The notes beneath the pieces are model-generated. The model was not told the origin of the DNA. It ran no database searches and saw only the letters and a program-made list of their open reading frames with translations. Shown piece by piece: positions 22,161 through 30,710 of a DNA stretch of 64,000 nt. Position 1 is the first letter of the stretch. The number at the start of each line of letters is the position of its first letter. The stretch comes from VRUE01 sp963701265 (GTDB lineage Bacteria > Actinomycetota > Thermoleophilia > Solirubrobacterales > 70-9): NCBI GenBank assembly GCA_963701265.1, contig OY969581.1, forward strand, positions 2,556,313 through 2,620,312, given 5' to 3'. A program made the position numbers and the translations under genes.

Positions 22161-23653
22161 CGTCATCGCTGGACGACCTGGTCGAGCTCGAGCTCGACGC
22201 GCGTCCGCTTCGGCTTCATGCCGAGGGCGGGAGCTTCTCCCATTACGGGCCCGTGATGTACGCGCCGGAGGGCGCGGACACCGTGGTGGAAAACGTGACC
22301 GCCCACGAGCTCAATCACTACTGGATGCATTCCTCGACTCCCTACGGGGCGGTGCTGGACGAGCTCGCCGAGCTGGCGGGCCGGGAGACGATCCTCTACT
22401 GCGTCACCCTCCACAGGAAGAGCCAACCGATACCGACACCGGCCGTCGACGTCGCCCGCGCCTTCCGCGAGCAGCGGCTTTCCAGCGAGCAATTTCCCCT
22501 TCTGCACACTCTCTCGGAGAGACATGTCGTTCCGTGGACCCACGAGGTCCTGCTCGAGAATTGGTTCGAGGGACGAGACCTCGCCTCGGTGAAGGCCGCG
22601 AGCCTCCCCAAGCTCCTGCGCTGGTTGATCGACTTCGAGGACCGCAGCCGCGCGATTCGCTCGGACGAGGAGCTGTTCACCAAGGAGCCGCCTGAATTCT
22701 CGGACTACCAGCGCCGCTTCGTTCTCAGTTGGGCGGAGGCACTCGAAACCCTGGAGCGGCCGGCATTCCCCTCGGTTGAGCTGGAAACAGGATCCGTGCC
22801 GCTGGGAGCACAGCATCTCTTCGAGTCATGCGCGCAGCAGATGGAGCAGGTTGACGAAGCGTTCTGGGACAGGGCGAGCCTGCCGCTGAAAAACCTCTAC
22901 TGGGGCCTGCTTGGGGCCATGGTCCAGCGCTACCCCGGGAACATCGAGAGCGAAGCCGGCATTCGCTCCGTGATCTCGACGCTGGTGACGGTCGCCGACC
23001 TGGCGCTCTTCATCCCGGTCGGGCGCGTCTACGGGCGCCTCCGCGAGGACTCGATGACCCCGAGGGACCTCCATCCGGGCTGGCGCTTCGAGATCCTCCT
23101 GGACAAGCTCTCCCCGGAGGATTGGCTCGAAGGGATCGACGAGAGCGCGCGGCGCCTCCAGCAACGGCTCCGCATGAAGGCGGGATGGCCCTCGACGGAT
23201 CGCTTCCTCGAACTGGGGGCTGGACTCGCCCTGATCAACCACGACAACGCGCGCCACGCGGCCGCCTGTCGCATGCGGCTCGATGCAGACGACCGCCTGA
23301 TCGCCGGGCCCGGGTTCGACGCCACTCGGCTCGAACCGCTGCTGAAGGATCACTATCCGATCTTCATCAAGGGGCCCGAGACCATCATCGGCGGAACGAA
23401 CACCGGGGAGCGGTTGCGGCCGCTGATCTCGTACTCGCTCGCCAGCTTCGCCTGGATGGTGATGCGAAAGGGCCAGTTGAGCTGGCCCGAGCTCTTCCCG
23501 CCCGGTCTCGATTTCACCGACCTCTTCGAGAACGTCGGCAGCTACGAGGAGCTGCTGGCCCTCTACCGCGAAATCGTTCCGTTCTACCCCGACGAGTCCT
23601 TCTGCAGCGCGGACGAGTTGTATCCTCGCGGAGGCAGTCCCAAATCCGCATAG
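22157..23653 (+). CDS. 498-residue HEXXH protein paired with trypco2, function unknown
   Basis: It starts at TTG 22157, overlapping the trypco2 stop. Near the N-terminus TAHELNHYWMHSSTPYG contains HELNH (residues 50-54), an HEXXH zinc-peptidase motif in the HExxHxxxxxSTxxG context of some gluzincin-like proteins; an acidic residue about 15-18 positions later could complete the site. The rest (about 400 residues) is alpha-helical and soluble with no signal peptide, and I recognise no domain. Coupling to trypco2 makes it the candidate effector of a conflict (defence or cell-death) module. The peptidase call is motif-based only. Confidence 0.72.
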   Translation: MTSSLDDLVELELDARPLRLHAEGGSFSHYGPVMYAPEGADTVVENVTAHELNHYWMHSSTPYGAVLDELAELAGRETILYCVTLHRKSQPIPTPAVDVARAFREQRLSSEQFPLLHTLSERHVVPWTHEVLLENWFEGRDLASVKAASLPKLLRWLIDFEDRSRAIRSDEELFTKEPPEFSDYQRRFVLSWAEALETLERPAFPSVELETGSVPLGAQHLFESCAQQMEQVDEAFWDRASLPLKNLYWGLLGAMVQRYPGNIESEAGIRSVISTLVTVADLALFIPVGRVYGRLREDSMTPRDLHPGWRFEILLDKLSPEDWLEGIDESARRLQQRLRMKAGWPSTDRFLELGAGLALINHDNARHAAACRMRLDADDRLIAGPGFDATRLEPLLKDHYPIFIKGPETIIGGTNTGERLRPLISYSLASFAWMVMRKGQLSWPELFPPGLDFTDLFENVGSYEELLALYREIVPFYPDESFCSADELYPRGGSPKSA

Positions 23654-23671
23654 GAAGAGGGCTCAAAGCCC

Positions 23672-23744
23672 GCCGACGTAGCTCAGTTGGTAGAGCACTT
23701 CACTCGTAATGAAGGGGTCCCCGGTTCAAATCCGGGCGTCGGCT
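23672..23744 (+). tRNA. tRNA-Thr (CGU)
   Basis: A complete class I cloverleaf: acceptor GCCGACG/CGTCGGC, D arm GCTC/GAGC with AGTTGGTA, anticodon stem CTTCA/TGAAG with loop CTCGTAA (anticodon CGT), and T arm CCCGG-TTCAAAT-CCGGG. The discriminator is T, with no encoded CCA. Its 3' half plus downstream sequence is duplicated at 27924-27985, so the gene is a likely integration site. Confidence 0.93.
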
Positions 23745-23762
23745 TCCCATTCCAGAGCGGTG
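23701..23762 (+). repeat. 62-bp direct repeat, copy 1 (within tRNA-Thr; putative att site)
   Basis: This starts in the anticodon arm of tRNA-Thr and runs 18 bp past its 3' end. It is identical over 62 bp to 27924-27985. Weaker similarity continues for about 75 bp more in both copies, including ccgaac-rich motifs. This geometry is typical of integration at a tRNA 3' end. Confidence 0.8.
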
Positions 23763-23873
23763 TCCGCATGAAACCGAACAGAGCTGAAGCGGTCACATGC
23801 GCCAAATCCCGAACAGATCCCGAACATCTCACGCCGTCATTCCGTCGCCAGCGGGAGACATGTCCTCACCGGA

Positions 23874-26800
23874 TCAAGGATTGATCGCCTGGCTCATTAT
23901 CGCCAGGCTTGCCTCATAGTTGGCGCTGCCGCCATAGGCAGCAGTGATTTCATGCACTCCCGGAGCCAGGGATTTGAGCGGATAGGCCGCGGAGCTGCCT
24001 TTAAGGGGAACGACGGCGAGGACCGTTTCGCCCTCGCTGAAGGTGACCGAGCCGGTCGGCGTGCCGGTGCCGGGAGCCAGCGCTTTGACGGTCGCCTTCA
24101 GGGTTCCCGACGATCCGTTGGGCGCCGGGTTTTTCGAACTGGTCAGAGTCAGTTTCGTCGCGGCTTTCGCGATTGTCACAGCGATGCTCGCATCGCTCGT
24201 CCCGTAGTGGGGGTCGCCGCTGTAGGTCGCGGTGATGTCGTGATTCCCCGGCGCCAGTGTTTTGAGCGCGTATTTGGCGGTCGTCCCAGAGAGGGGCGCG
24301 GTCGCCAATACCGTCGACCCCTCGCTGAAGGTGACCGTGCCCGTTGGCGTGCCGGCGCCGGGCGCAACGGCTTTGGCGACCGCGCGGAGAGTTGCGGACG
24401 ATCCGTAGGGCGCCGGATTCAGCGAGCTGGTCAGGGTTAGCTGGGTGCTCGCTTTGGCCACGGTCTGGGTGATTGAGGATTTGCTCGGTTCGTAGTCGGT
24501 GCTGCCGCTGAAGCTGGCAGTGATCGCGTGGCTGCCCGGCTCCACGGCTTTGAGGGCATATTTAGCGCTGCCCGCCGAGAGCGAGACCGTTGCAAGGACC
24601 GTTTCGCCCTCGCTGAAGGTGACCGAGCCGGTCGGCGTGCCGGTGCCGGGAGCCAGCGCTTTGACGGTGGCTTTCAGAGTGCCGGCGGAGCCGTAGGGCG
24701 CCGGATTCAGCGAGCTGGTCAGGGTTAGCTGGGTGCTCGCTTTGGTCACGGTCTGGATCAGCGGAGCCGATTTGCTCGGGCCGAAATAGGCGTTTCCGCC
24801 GTACACCCCGACAACTTCGTGCACACCTGCCCCCAGGCCCGTTTTGTTGAGGGCCGCGGTGCCTTTGCTGAGGACTGCGGTGCCCAGCGTCGTGGTGCCG
24901 TCGACGAAGGTCACGCTTCCGGTCGGAACGGGGGCACCCGGGGTCTCCGGGATGACTTTCGCGGTGAAGGTCACTTTGGCCCCCCGCACCGAAGGGTTGG
25001 GAGCACTCGACAGTGTCACTGAGGGGCCGTAGCGATACCGATCCGAGGAGTTGGTAGAGCTGGTCCCGCTCGGGGTGACCACGGTAACGTCGACGGTGCC
25101 AGTCCCGGCCGGCACGGTCGCTGTGATCAAGGTCGGAGAGTTGACGGTGAAGCTGGCGGCCGTCTGGCCGAATCTCACCGCCGTCGCACCATTGAACCCA
25201 GTGCCCGCAATGGTCACCTCGGTCCCCCCCGCTTCCGCGCCGGTGTCTGGGCTGACCCCGTTGACCAGCGGCGGCGAGGGTGGCTGGGTGCTCTGCAGCG
25301 CAATCGCCAGCGTCGTGTCCCCGGTCAGAGCCGGAACCGCGAACACGGCCTGCGAGTAGGCGCCGCTGGAAGGCGTGGCCTTGCCGCCGTTGGGGGCGGC
25401 GTCGGTCGGGAACATAAGCATGTGAGCGATACCGGCGGAATCGGTGGTGGCGTCGGCTATCGAGTAGCTGTTGCTGGTTGGATCGAGCTGTAGGCCGGGG
25501 GCCATTTCGTAGGCAGTCGCGTGGCCATCGAGTCGGATCGCCGTGTTCGGCACAGGATCACCGTTTTGGTCGGCGACCCTGACGTCGACTTTGACGAGGG
25601 GTGGCAGTTTGAAGTCGGCGCTCGAGTCTTCGTCGATCGTCTTGTAGGTGATGAACTGCCAGAAGCTGGGGTGCCCTACGCCCTGGCCGGAGAGGAAGAT
25701 CTCGTATTTGCCGGGAGCCAAGCCCGAGGTCGAGAAGGTCCCGTCGGCGGCGGTATAGGAGTTGCGTTCGACCGGGATGCCGTGATCAAGCGGACCCCAA
25801 GTCTGCACCCGGATGCCGGCGGCGGGTGCGCCGGAGGCCTCTTTGACGGTGCCGGAGAAGGAGAGGGAGCGCACAAGCGTCACGTCAAGCGTCGTGTCCC
25901 CGGTCAGAGCCGGAACCGCGAACACGGCCTGCGAGTAGGCGCCGCTGGAAGGCGTGGCCTTGCCGCCGTTGGGGGCGGCGTCGGTCGGGAACATCAGCAT
26001 GTGAGCGATACCGGCGGAATCGGTGGTGGCGTCGGCTATCGAGTAGCTGTTGCTGGTTGGATCGAGCTGTAGGCCGGGGGCCATTTCGTAGGCAGTCGCG
26101 TGGCCATCGAGTCGGATCGCCGTGTTCGGCACAGGATCACCGTTTTGGTCGGCGACCCTGACGTCGACTTTGACGAGGGGTGGCAGTTTGAAGTCGGCGC
26201 TCGAGTCTTCGTCGATCGTCTTGTAGGTGATGAACTGCCAGAAGCTGGGGTGCCCTACGCCCTGGCCGGAGAGGAAGATCTCGTATTTGCCGGGAGCCAA
26301 GCCCGAGGTCGAGAAGGTCCCGTCGGCGGCGGTATAGGAGTTGCGTTCGACCGGGATGCCGTGATCAAGCGGACCCCAAGTCTGCACCCGGATGCCGGCG
26401 GCGGGTGCGCCGGAGGCCTCTTTGACGGTGCCGGAGAAGGAGAGGGAGCGCACAAGCGTCACGTCAAGCGTCGTGTCCCCGGTCAGAGCCGGAACCGCGA
26501 ACACGGCCTGCGAGTAGGCGCCGCTGGAAGGCGTGGCCTTGCCGCCGTTGGGGGCGGCGTCGGTCGGGAACATCAGCATGTGAGCGATACCGGCGGAATC
26601 GGTGGTGGCGTCGGCTATCGAGTAGCTGTTGCTGGTTGGATCGAGCTGTAGGCCGGGGGCCATTTCGTAGGCAGTCGCGTGGCCATCGAGTCGGATCGCC
26701 GTGTTCGGCACAGGATCACCGTTTTGGTCGGCGACCCTGACGTCGACTTTGACGAGGGGTGGCAGTTTGAAGTCGGCGCTCGAGTCTTCGTCGATCGTCT

Positions 26801-27404
26801 TGTAGGTGATGAACTGCCAGAAGCTGGGGTGCCCTACGCCCTGGCCGGAGAGGAAGATCTCGTATTTGCCGGGAGCCAAGCCCGAGGTCGAGAAGGTCCC
26901 GTCGGCGGCGGTATAGGAGTTGCGTTCGACCGGGATGCCGTGATCAAGCGGACCCCAAGTCTGCACCCGGATGCCGGCGGCGGGTGCGCCGGAGGCCTCT
27001 TTGACGGTGCCGGAGAAGGTCGAGTCGGTGGCACCGAGGAGTAGGAAGTTAAGGGTCTTGCTGGCGTTGACCTCTTCGTTCGCGACGGTGGTCGGCGAAA
27101 ACGGGCTGCCGCTCGGCGGCGTCACCCGAACGTCGTAGGTGCCGGTGGCGACCGTCACGGAATAGGTGCCGTCGCTGGCCGTAGTCGTCTGCGCGATGAG
27201 CACTTGGGTCGGCGAGTCGAGGACCTCGACTTTCGTCCCGCCGAGCGCTTCGGCTGATTTCCCACCCGTGGAGCCGGTCACGGCACCGCTGAGGACGACA
27301 TCGGCAGCCTCCGCGCTCGCCGCTAGTGGCGTCGCCGCGACTGAGCACAGTGAGACCAGGAGCGCAAAAACGACAAGGCAGGCACTCCGGCTCCGATCAC
27401 GCAA
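23874..27404 (-). CDS. Secreted repeat protein with carboxypeptidase-regulatory, TIG and Ig-like domains
   Basis: A 1,176-residue protein from TTG 27404, with AGGAGG just upstream and a Sec signal peptide (LVVFALLVSLCSVAATPLAA). Residues about 35-125 are a carboxypeptidase-regulatory-like domain. About 125-700 are three nearly identical 193-residue units, each a regulatory-like domain (SFSGTVKEASGAPAAGIRVQ) plus a second beta domain. Then come an IPT/TIG domain (VNGVSPDTGAEAGGTEVTIA) and four or five bacterial Ig-like domains (VTLSSAPNPSVRGAKVTFTA and relatives) to the end. No catalytic motif or anchor is seen. It is probably a surface or matrix adhesin-like protein, and it lies between tRNA-Thr and its partial copy. 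Confidence 0.82.
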   Translation of the reverse strand: MRDRSRSACLVVFALLVSLCSVAATPLAASAEAADVVLSGAVTGSTGGKSAEALGGTKVEVLDSPTQVLIAQTTTASDGTYSVTVATGTYDVRVTPPSGSPFSPTTVANEEVNASKTLNFLLLGATDSTFSGTVKEASGAPAAGIRVQTWGPLDHGIPVERNSYTAADGTFSTSGLAPGKYEIFLSGQGVGHPSFWQFITYKTIDEDSSADFKLPPLVKVDVRVADQNGDPVPNTAIRLDGHATAYEMAPGLQLDPTSNSYSIADATTDSAGIAHMLMFPTDAAPNGGKATPSSGAYSQAVFAVPALTGDTTLDVTLVRSLSFSGTVKEASGAPAAGIRVQTWGPLDHGIPVERNSYTAADGTFSTSGLAPGKYEIFLSGQGVGHPSFWQFITYKTIDEDSSADFKLPPLVKVDVRVADQNGDPVPNTAIRLDGHATAYEMAPGLQLDPTSNSYSIADATTDSAGIAHMLMFPTDAAPNGGKATPSSGAYSQAVFAVPALTGDTTLDVTLVRSLSFSGTVKEASGAPAAGIRVQTWGPLDHGIPVERNSYTAADGTFSTSGLAPGKYEIFLSGQGVGHPSFWQFITYKTIDEDSSADFKLPPLVKVDVRVADQNGDPVPNTAIRLDGHATAYEMAPGLQLDPTSNSYSIADATTDSAGIAHMLMFPTDAAPNGGKATPSSGAYSQAVFAVPALTGDTTLAIALQSTQPPSPPLVNGVSPDTGAEAGGTEVTIAGTGFNGATAVRFGQTAASFTVNSPTLITATVPAGTGTVDVTVVTPSGTSSTNSSDRYRYGPSVTLSSAPNPSVRGAKVTFTAKVIPETPGAPVPTGSVTFVDGTTTLGTAVLSKGTAALNKTGLGAGVHEVVGVYGGNAYFGPSKSAPLIQTVTKASTQLTLTSSLNPAPYGSAGTLKATVKALAPGTGTPTGSVTFSEGETVLATVSLSAGSAKYALKAVEPGSHAITASFSGSTDYEPSKSSITQTVAKASTQLTLTSSLNPAPYGSSATLRAVAKAVAPGAGTPTGTVTFSEGSTVLATAPLSGTTAKYALKTLAPGNHDITATYSGDPHYGTSDASIAVTIAKAATKLTLTSSKNPAPNGSSGTLKATVKALAPGTGTPTGSVTFSEGETVLAVVPLKGSSAAYPLKSLAPGVHEITAAYGGSANYEASLAIMSQAINP
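25312..27020 (-). repeat. Three tandem copies of a 579-bp coding unit
   Basis: Copies start at 25312, 25891 and 26470, and the last ends near 27020 where it diverges. The first two full units differ at only one position I noticed (a synonymous Leu codon near 25418), so the duplication is recent or kept uniform by gene conversion. It encodes the 193-residue repeats of the secreted protein. Confidence 0.9.
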
Positions 27405-28484
27405 GGCAATCCTCCTGTGTCGATTTGCTTGACAGGCAAGAGGGTTGCCCGCCGTCGTAGATCTTAGAGAGGAATGGGAAAAACAGTTTAAATACTCTGG
27501 TATTTAATGCAAAGGCGCTGCTCCTTCCTAATTTCTGATCATTGGTCTGCAAGACCTGCGCCGCCTGTAATTTCGGCTGCCGAAGCCCAAAAAACTCTCT
27601 GAGAACTCCACAGAGGGATCAGTGTCGACGTCTCGGCAACAAATGTCAGCACGCGCGCCGAACCTTCCACAGCCCTCTTGCGAAGGCAACCGTTCTTGAC
27701 ACGCCCAGGCCAACACTCCGTCGACTCCCGTTAAGCGCCCATGCCGTCGGCTAGCGCAAGACTAATCTCACATTTGCCGGGGAGCGACCGCCCGAACAGA
27801 TCCCGAACAGCTGTACGGATAGTGAAGGGGAACGTAGGCGACGAGGGCCTACTTGGCTCTTGGAAATTGCGCTTTTTGAAGCCAATCATTGGCTTCTGTT
27901 AGTCCTGGTTCCCAGGAAAATTCCACTCGTAATGAAGGGGTCCCCGGTTCAAATCCGGGCGTCGGCTTCCCATTCCAGAGCGGTGCCCGTGCAGATCCGA
28001 ACAAAACTGAAGGGCTATGGGCGCCAAACTCCGAACAGAATCCGAACATTTCACGCTGGCTCTAGCTCCTTGTCGATGCAGGCGAGATGCTCCGCGCCTC
28101 GAGGATGTAGTCGGCGATCATTCGGTGGTCACGGGGGCATTCTCTTGCGCTGGACGAGCCTCCGGATTGATCCCAATCAGCGCAACGGCTCCGCTCGCGG
28201 CCTACTAAGAACGCGCTCCGATCGCCGCACCGCCTCAGTGATCGTCGACGAAGTGGCGCAGCGTTTCTGTGACCCGCCGGTCGGCGATCTCGGTCAGCCT
28301 GGCGACAATGTCATGGCGCAGTCGATGTCGCGGCCCCTATGTACCGAACCTGTTCGAGATGCTCAAGTGAATCGAGGAGCGCTCACCGCCGCCGGAGGCA
28401 TCGTGGATTCCATTGATCCAGGAGCGGGCCTCCTGCATTGGCCCCGCATCCAAGCCAGCACTATAGAAACCAAAATCGAGCTAT
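27405..28484. other. 1.08-kb gene-poor region with tRNA-Thr fragment
   Basis: I see no convincing gene. It begins with an AT-rich stretch (27470-27540) that likely carries the promoter of the gene ending at 23874. It holds a cccgaacagatcccgaacag motif (from 27791) also found at about 23809. It also holds a 19-bp palindrome GAAGCCAAT-c-ATTGGCTTC (27878-27896) and the second copy of the 3' half of tRNA-Thr (27924-27985). The long plus-strand frame over 27860-28579 runs through that fragment and is not a real gene. The region is visibly less GC-rich than the rest. Confidence 0.65.
27924..27985 (+). repeat. 62-bp direct repeat, copy 2 (tRNA-Thr 3' fragment; putative att site)
   Basis: This is identical to 23701-23762. 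It contains only the tRNA part from the anticodon arm to the 3' end, and the 5' half is replaced by unrelated sequence, so it is not a functional tRNA. Together with copy 1 it bounds about 4.2 kb holding the repeat-protein gene and no integrase. Confidence 0.8.
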
Positions 28485-29750
28485 TCACGCGAAAAGCCCT
28501 TCGCCGACGAAGCCCCCCGAACTACAGCCTGGGGGGCAGGCAAAGATCGCGCTGGAAGTATGGAGCGTGTGGTGGTTGAGCGCATCAGATGCAGCAAGAC
28601 GACGTTGAATCGGAACAAACTGCCGCCAAGGATCGCGTTGGAAGCAAATGAAGAAAAGTCCAGCGTCTATCTGACCTGAGCCGGGTTCACTGGGTTCGGA
28701 ATAGGAGTAGCCGCGACGCAGGATGCGCTGGCCGCTGTTGTAGCTCGGGTTTGCGAGACGGATGTGGGCATCTGCCGGAATCACTGGCGCGCCGGCCTTC
28801 CGCACATCGAGATCTACTGGGTCGTACTCATCGTGACCACCTAGCGGAGCGCCGCTCAGCTTCTCACGGCCGATCACTCGCTCTTGGCTTTCAAGGCTCG
28901 TAGCGTCCCAGACGTCGAAGAGAATCTGGATGCGCCGCGCGATGAGGTAGCTGCCGCCGGACATCCACTTCTGCCCATCAGAAGGCTGCACCCAAACGAA
29001 TTCGTCCATAGCCTGGTCATCCTCGCCACGGATGTTTTCGGTCCCGTCCTTGAACCCCATCAAATTGCGAGGCGTAGGCTGTGAGCGGCTCGTACTTGAG
29101 GTACGGCCGAAGCCTTGCTGAGTCCAGCGCACAGTTGCGGCACCGCTGGCGAGCCGCGCGAGTACGTGGATCGCGTGGAAGCTGACTTGGGGATCATCGG
29201 CACAAGCTTGAACGCACAGGTCGCCGCCAGAGCGATCCGGGTCGAGGCTCTCACCTCGGAATGGTGGGAGCGACGCCAGCCTGCGCGGTCGCTTCTGACT
29301 GAAGCCGAAGCGGTCCTCGCCCGGCGGGCCAAACAAGCTCAAACCGAAGCCAATGGTAATCGTCAATCGGGAGGGGTCGATGCCGATCGCCTCACCGGTG
29401 TCAGTCGGCGCTACGTCTGCAGACTCCGGAGCGGGTTCGTACGGGCGGCCGGCTGTCAATGCAGCGGCGGCAATAGTCCATTCCTCCAAGATGTCTCGAA
29501 GGTCGTCCACAGAGCTACTGGTGACATCGAATGCCGCGAAGTCCAGAAATTCTTGAGCTGGCGTTGCAATGCCTTCCTGATGAGAGCCGTAGAAAGGAAG
29601 GGAAGCTTGGCTGGAACCGCTCCGGTCTTTACGGCTTTCTGAAGCCGCTCCTGCGAGCAGATGATCCAGACCCACGCCGATCCCGACCATCGCCGCCCCC
29701 GCCAAAGCACCACGGCGCGTGATGCCCTGTTTCTCATCCTGATTCGCCAA
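28485..29750 (-). CDS. efeB: DyP-type heme peroxidase, EfeB-like, Tat-exported
   Basis: A 421-residue protein from TTG 29750; the longer frame to 29990 overlaps the upstream gene. A twin-arginine signal is at the start (ITRRGALAGAAMVGIGVGLD). The DyP signature GFKDGTENIRG (GxxDG) and GGSYLIARRIQILFDVWD, plus the EfeB-like end GLFFICFQRDPWRQFVPIQR, identify the deferrochelatase/peroxidase family. EfeB works outside the membrane, either taking iron from heme or oxidising substrates with peroxide. EfeU and EfeO genes are absent here. It is downstream of two small membrane protein genes and the RHS gene. Confidence 0.87.
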   Translation of the reverse strand: MANQDEKQGITRRGALAGAAMVGIGVGLDHLLAGAASESRKDRSGSSQASLPFYGSHQEGIATPAQEFLDFAAFDVTSSSVDDLRDILEEWTIAAAALTAGRPYEPAPESADVAPTDTGEAIGIDPSRLTITIGFGLSLFGPPGEDRFGFSQKRPRRLASLPPFRGESLDPDRSGGDLCVQACADDPQVSFHAIHVLARLASGAATVRWTQQGFGRTSSTSRSQPTPRNLMGFKDGTENIRGEDDQAMDEFVWVQPSDGQKWMSGGSYLIARRIQILFDVWDATSLESQERVIGREKLSGAPLGGHDEYDPVDLDVRKAGAPVIPADAHIRLANPSYNSGQRILRRGYSYSEPSEPGSGQIDAGLFFICFQRDPWRQFVPIQRRLAASDALNHHTLHTSSAIFACPPGCSSGGFVGEGLFA

Positions 29751-29761
29751 TGTCCTTCTCG

Positions 29762-29992
29762 TTACTTCCGCGGCTTCCGAGATCCATCCTTTACTCCAAT
29801 CCAAATGCGCCGAAGAACTGGGGCCATAGCCGAGATACCAAGACCAAGAAGTACTGCAACGGGCAGCCAGATCAGGAAATAAGCTTCCCAACTCGAAGGA
29901 TCCTGGGAAGCCTGGGCCAGAGCTCCGCGATACGCGGCCCGAGCAAGGAGCCCCACACAACAGATCAAAGCGTAGAGCCGAGGATTCCACAT
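29762..29992 (-). CDS. Small two-helix membrane protein
   Basis: A 76-residue protein from ATG 29992 with two hydrophobic segments (LYALICCVGLLARAAYRGAL and AYFLIWLPVAVLLGLGISAM) and a basic tail (KDGSRKPRK). The longer frame to 30142 overlaps the upstream gene and looks non-coding. It ends 11 bp before the DyP peroxidase start, so the two may be co-expressed. No family was recognised. A role as part of an export or immunity unit is only a guess from position. Confidence 0.5.
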   Translation of the reverse strand: MWNPRLYALICCVGLLARAAYRGALAQASQDPSSWEAYFLIWLPVAVLLGLGISAMAPVLRRIWIGVKDGSRKPRK

Positions 29993-30104
29993 TCGCTGAT
30001 GCTCGCAGCTTCCGCGCTGATTGGCCAAAGACCGGGATCGGGTCGCCGGGCCCCCCGCGTAAGCGCTGACAAGAAACAGGTTGCCTTGCGCAAAACCCAT
30101 AAAG

Positions 30105-30707
30105 CTAGGCAACTGGCCGAGTCGGCCTACCCGAGCCATCACCGTGACGCCGTTGCATCCAGCGGCCTACCGCCTGCACGAACAAAGTGAGCAGCGCGAT
30201 CCAGAACAACGCCACGTTCAGCGTGGACGCAATTCCGGTAGGCCTCGCGAGGCCCTGTATCGAGAAGGTCACTATGCACAGCAGGATGAGTCCGTACTTC
30301 CAATATGGGTTGAAATAAAAGGAGGGGCCCTTCCTCTTCGCTCGCTCGACGAAGAACTGAAGCACGATGAACCCTGCAATCGAGACAAGCATCGCGATCC
30401 CTCCGATCCAGGCCGCGACTCCCGGGTGTCCATGGTTCCAGCCGACGATTCTCAAGACCAGCCCAATGCCCAAGACGCCGAAAAGCAGCCAACGGACGGT
30501 CGACTCTGTCCAAATCGGTTGGCCATGCTTGATAGCTCCGATTCTGGCGCGCATGAAGTTCACCAAAACGACCGAGATCCAGACAACCACGCACAATGTC
30601 AAGAACCGCAATATCCAAGCAAGAACCACGTTCGGTCCCATAAACAGCGCGCAGACGAGAGCGGCGATCCAGACTGCTGGAAGCCAGAATTTAGTGGGAA
30701 GCTTCAT
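30105..30707 (-). CDS. Polytopic membrane protein directly after RHS gene, candidate immunity protein
   Basis: A 200-residue protein from ATG 30707 with five or six TM helices (around 8-25, 28-50, 72-90, 98-118, 136-152 and 160-182) and a basic C-terminus. It begins three bases after the stop of the giant RHS gene, so expression is tightly linked. I do not recognise the family. Polymorphic toxins keep an immunity gene in exactly this position, and membrane-spanning immunity proteins occur against pore-forming or membrane-acting tips. That assignment is an inference from position only. Confidence 0.6.
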   Translation of the reverse strand: MKLPTKFWLPAVWIAALVCALFMGPNVVLAWILRFLTLCVVVWISVVLVNFMRARIGAIKHGQPIWTESTVRWLLFGVLGIGLVLRIVGWNHGHPGVAAWIGGIAMLVSIAGFIVLQFFVERAKRKGPSFYFNPYWKYGLILLCIVTFSIQGLARPTGIASTLNVALFWIALLTLFVQAVGRWMQRRHGDGSGRPTRPVA

Positions 30708-30710
30708 CGG

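Noticed and set aside
27924..27972. Possible second tRNA-Thr gene
   Set aside because: Only the part from the anticodon arm to the 3' end is present. The 5' half (acceptor, D arm) is replaced by unrelated sequence, so no cloverleaf forms.
27860..28579. 239-codon plus-strand open frame
   Set aside because: It runs through the tRNA-Thr fragment and repeat DNA, has no ribosome binding site or family similarity, and ends antisense to the peroxidase gene.
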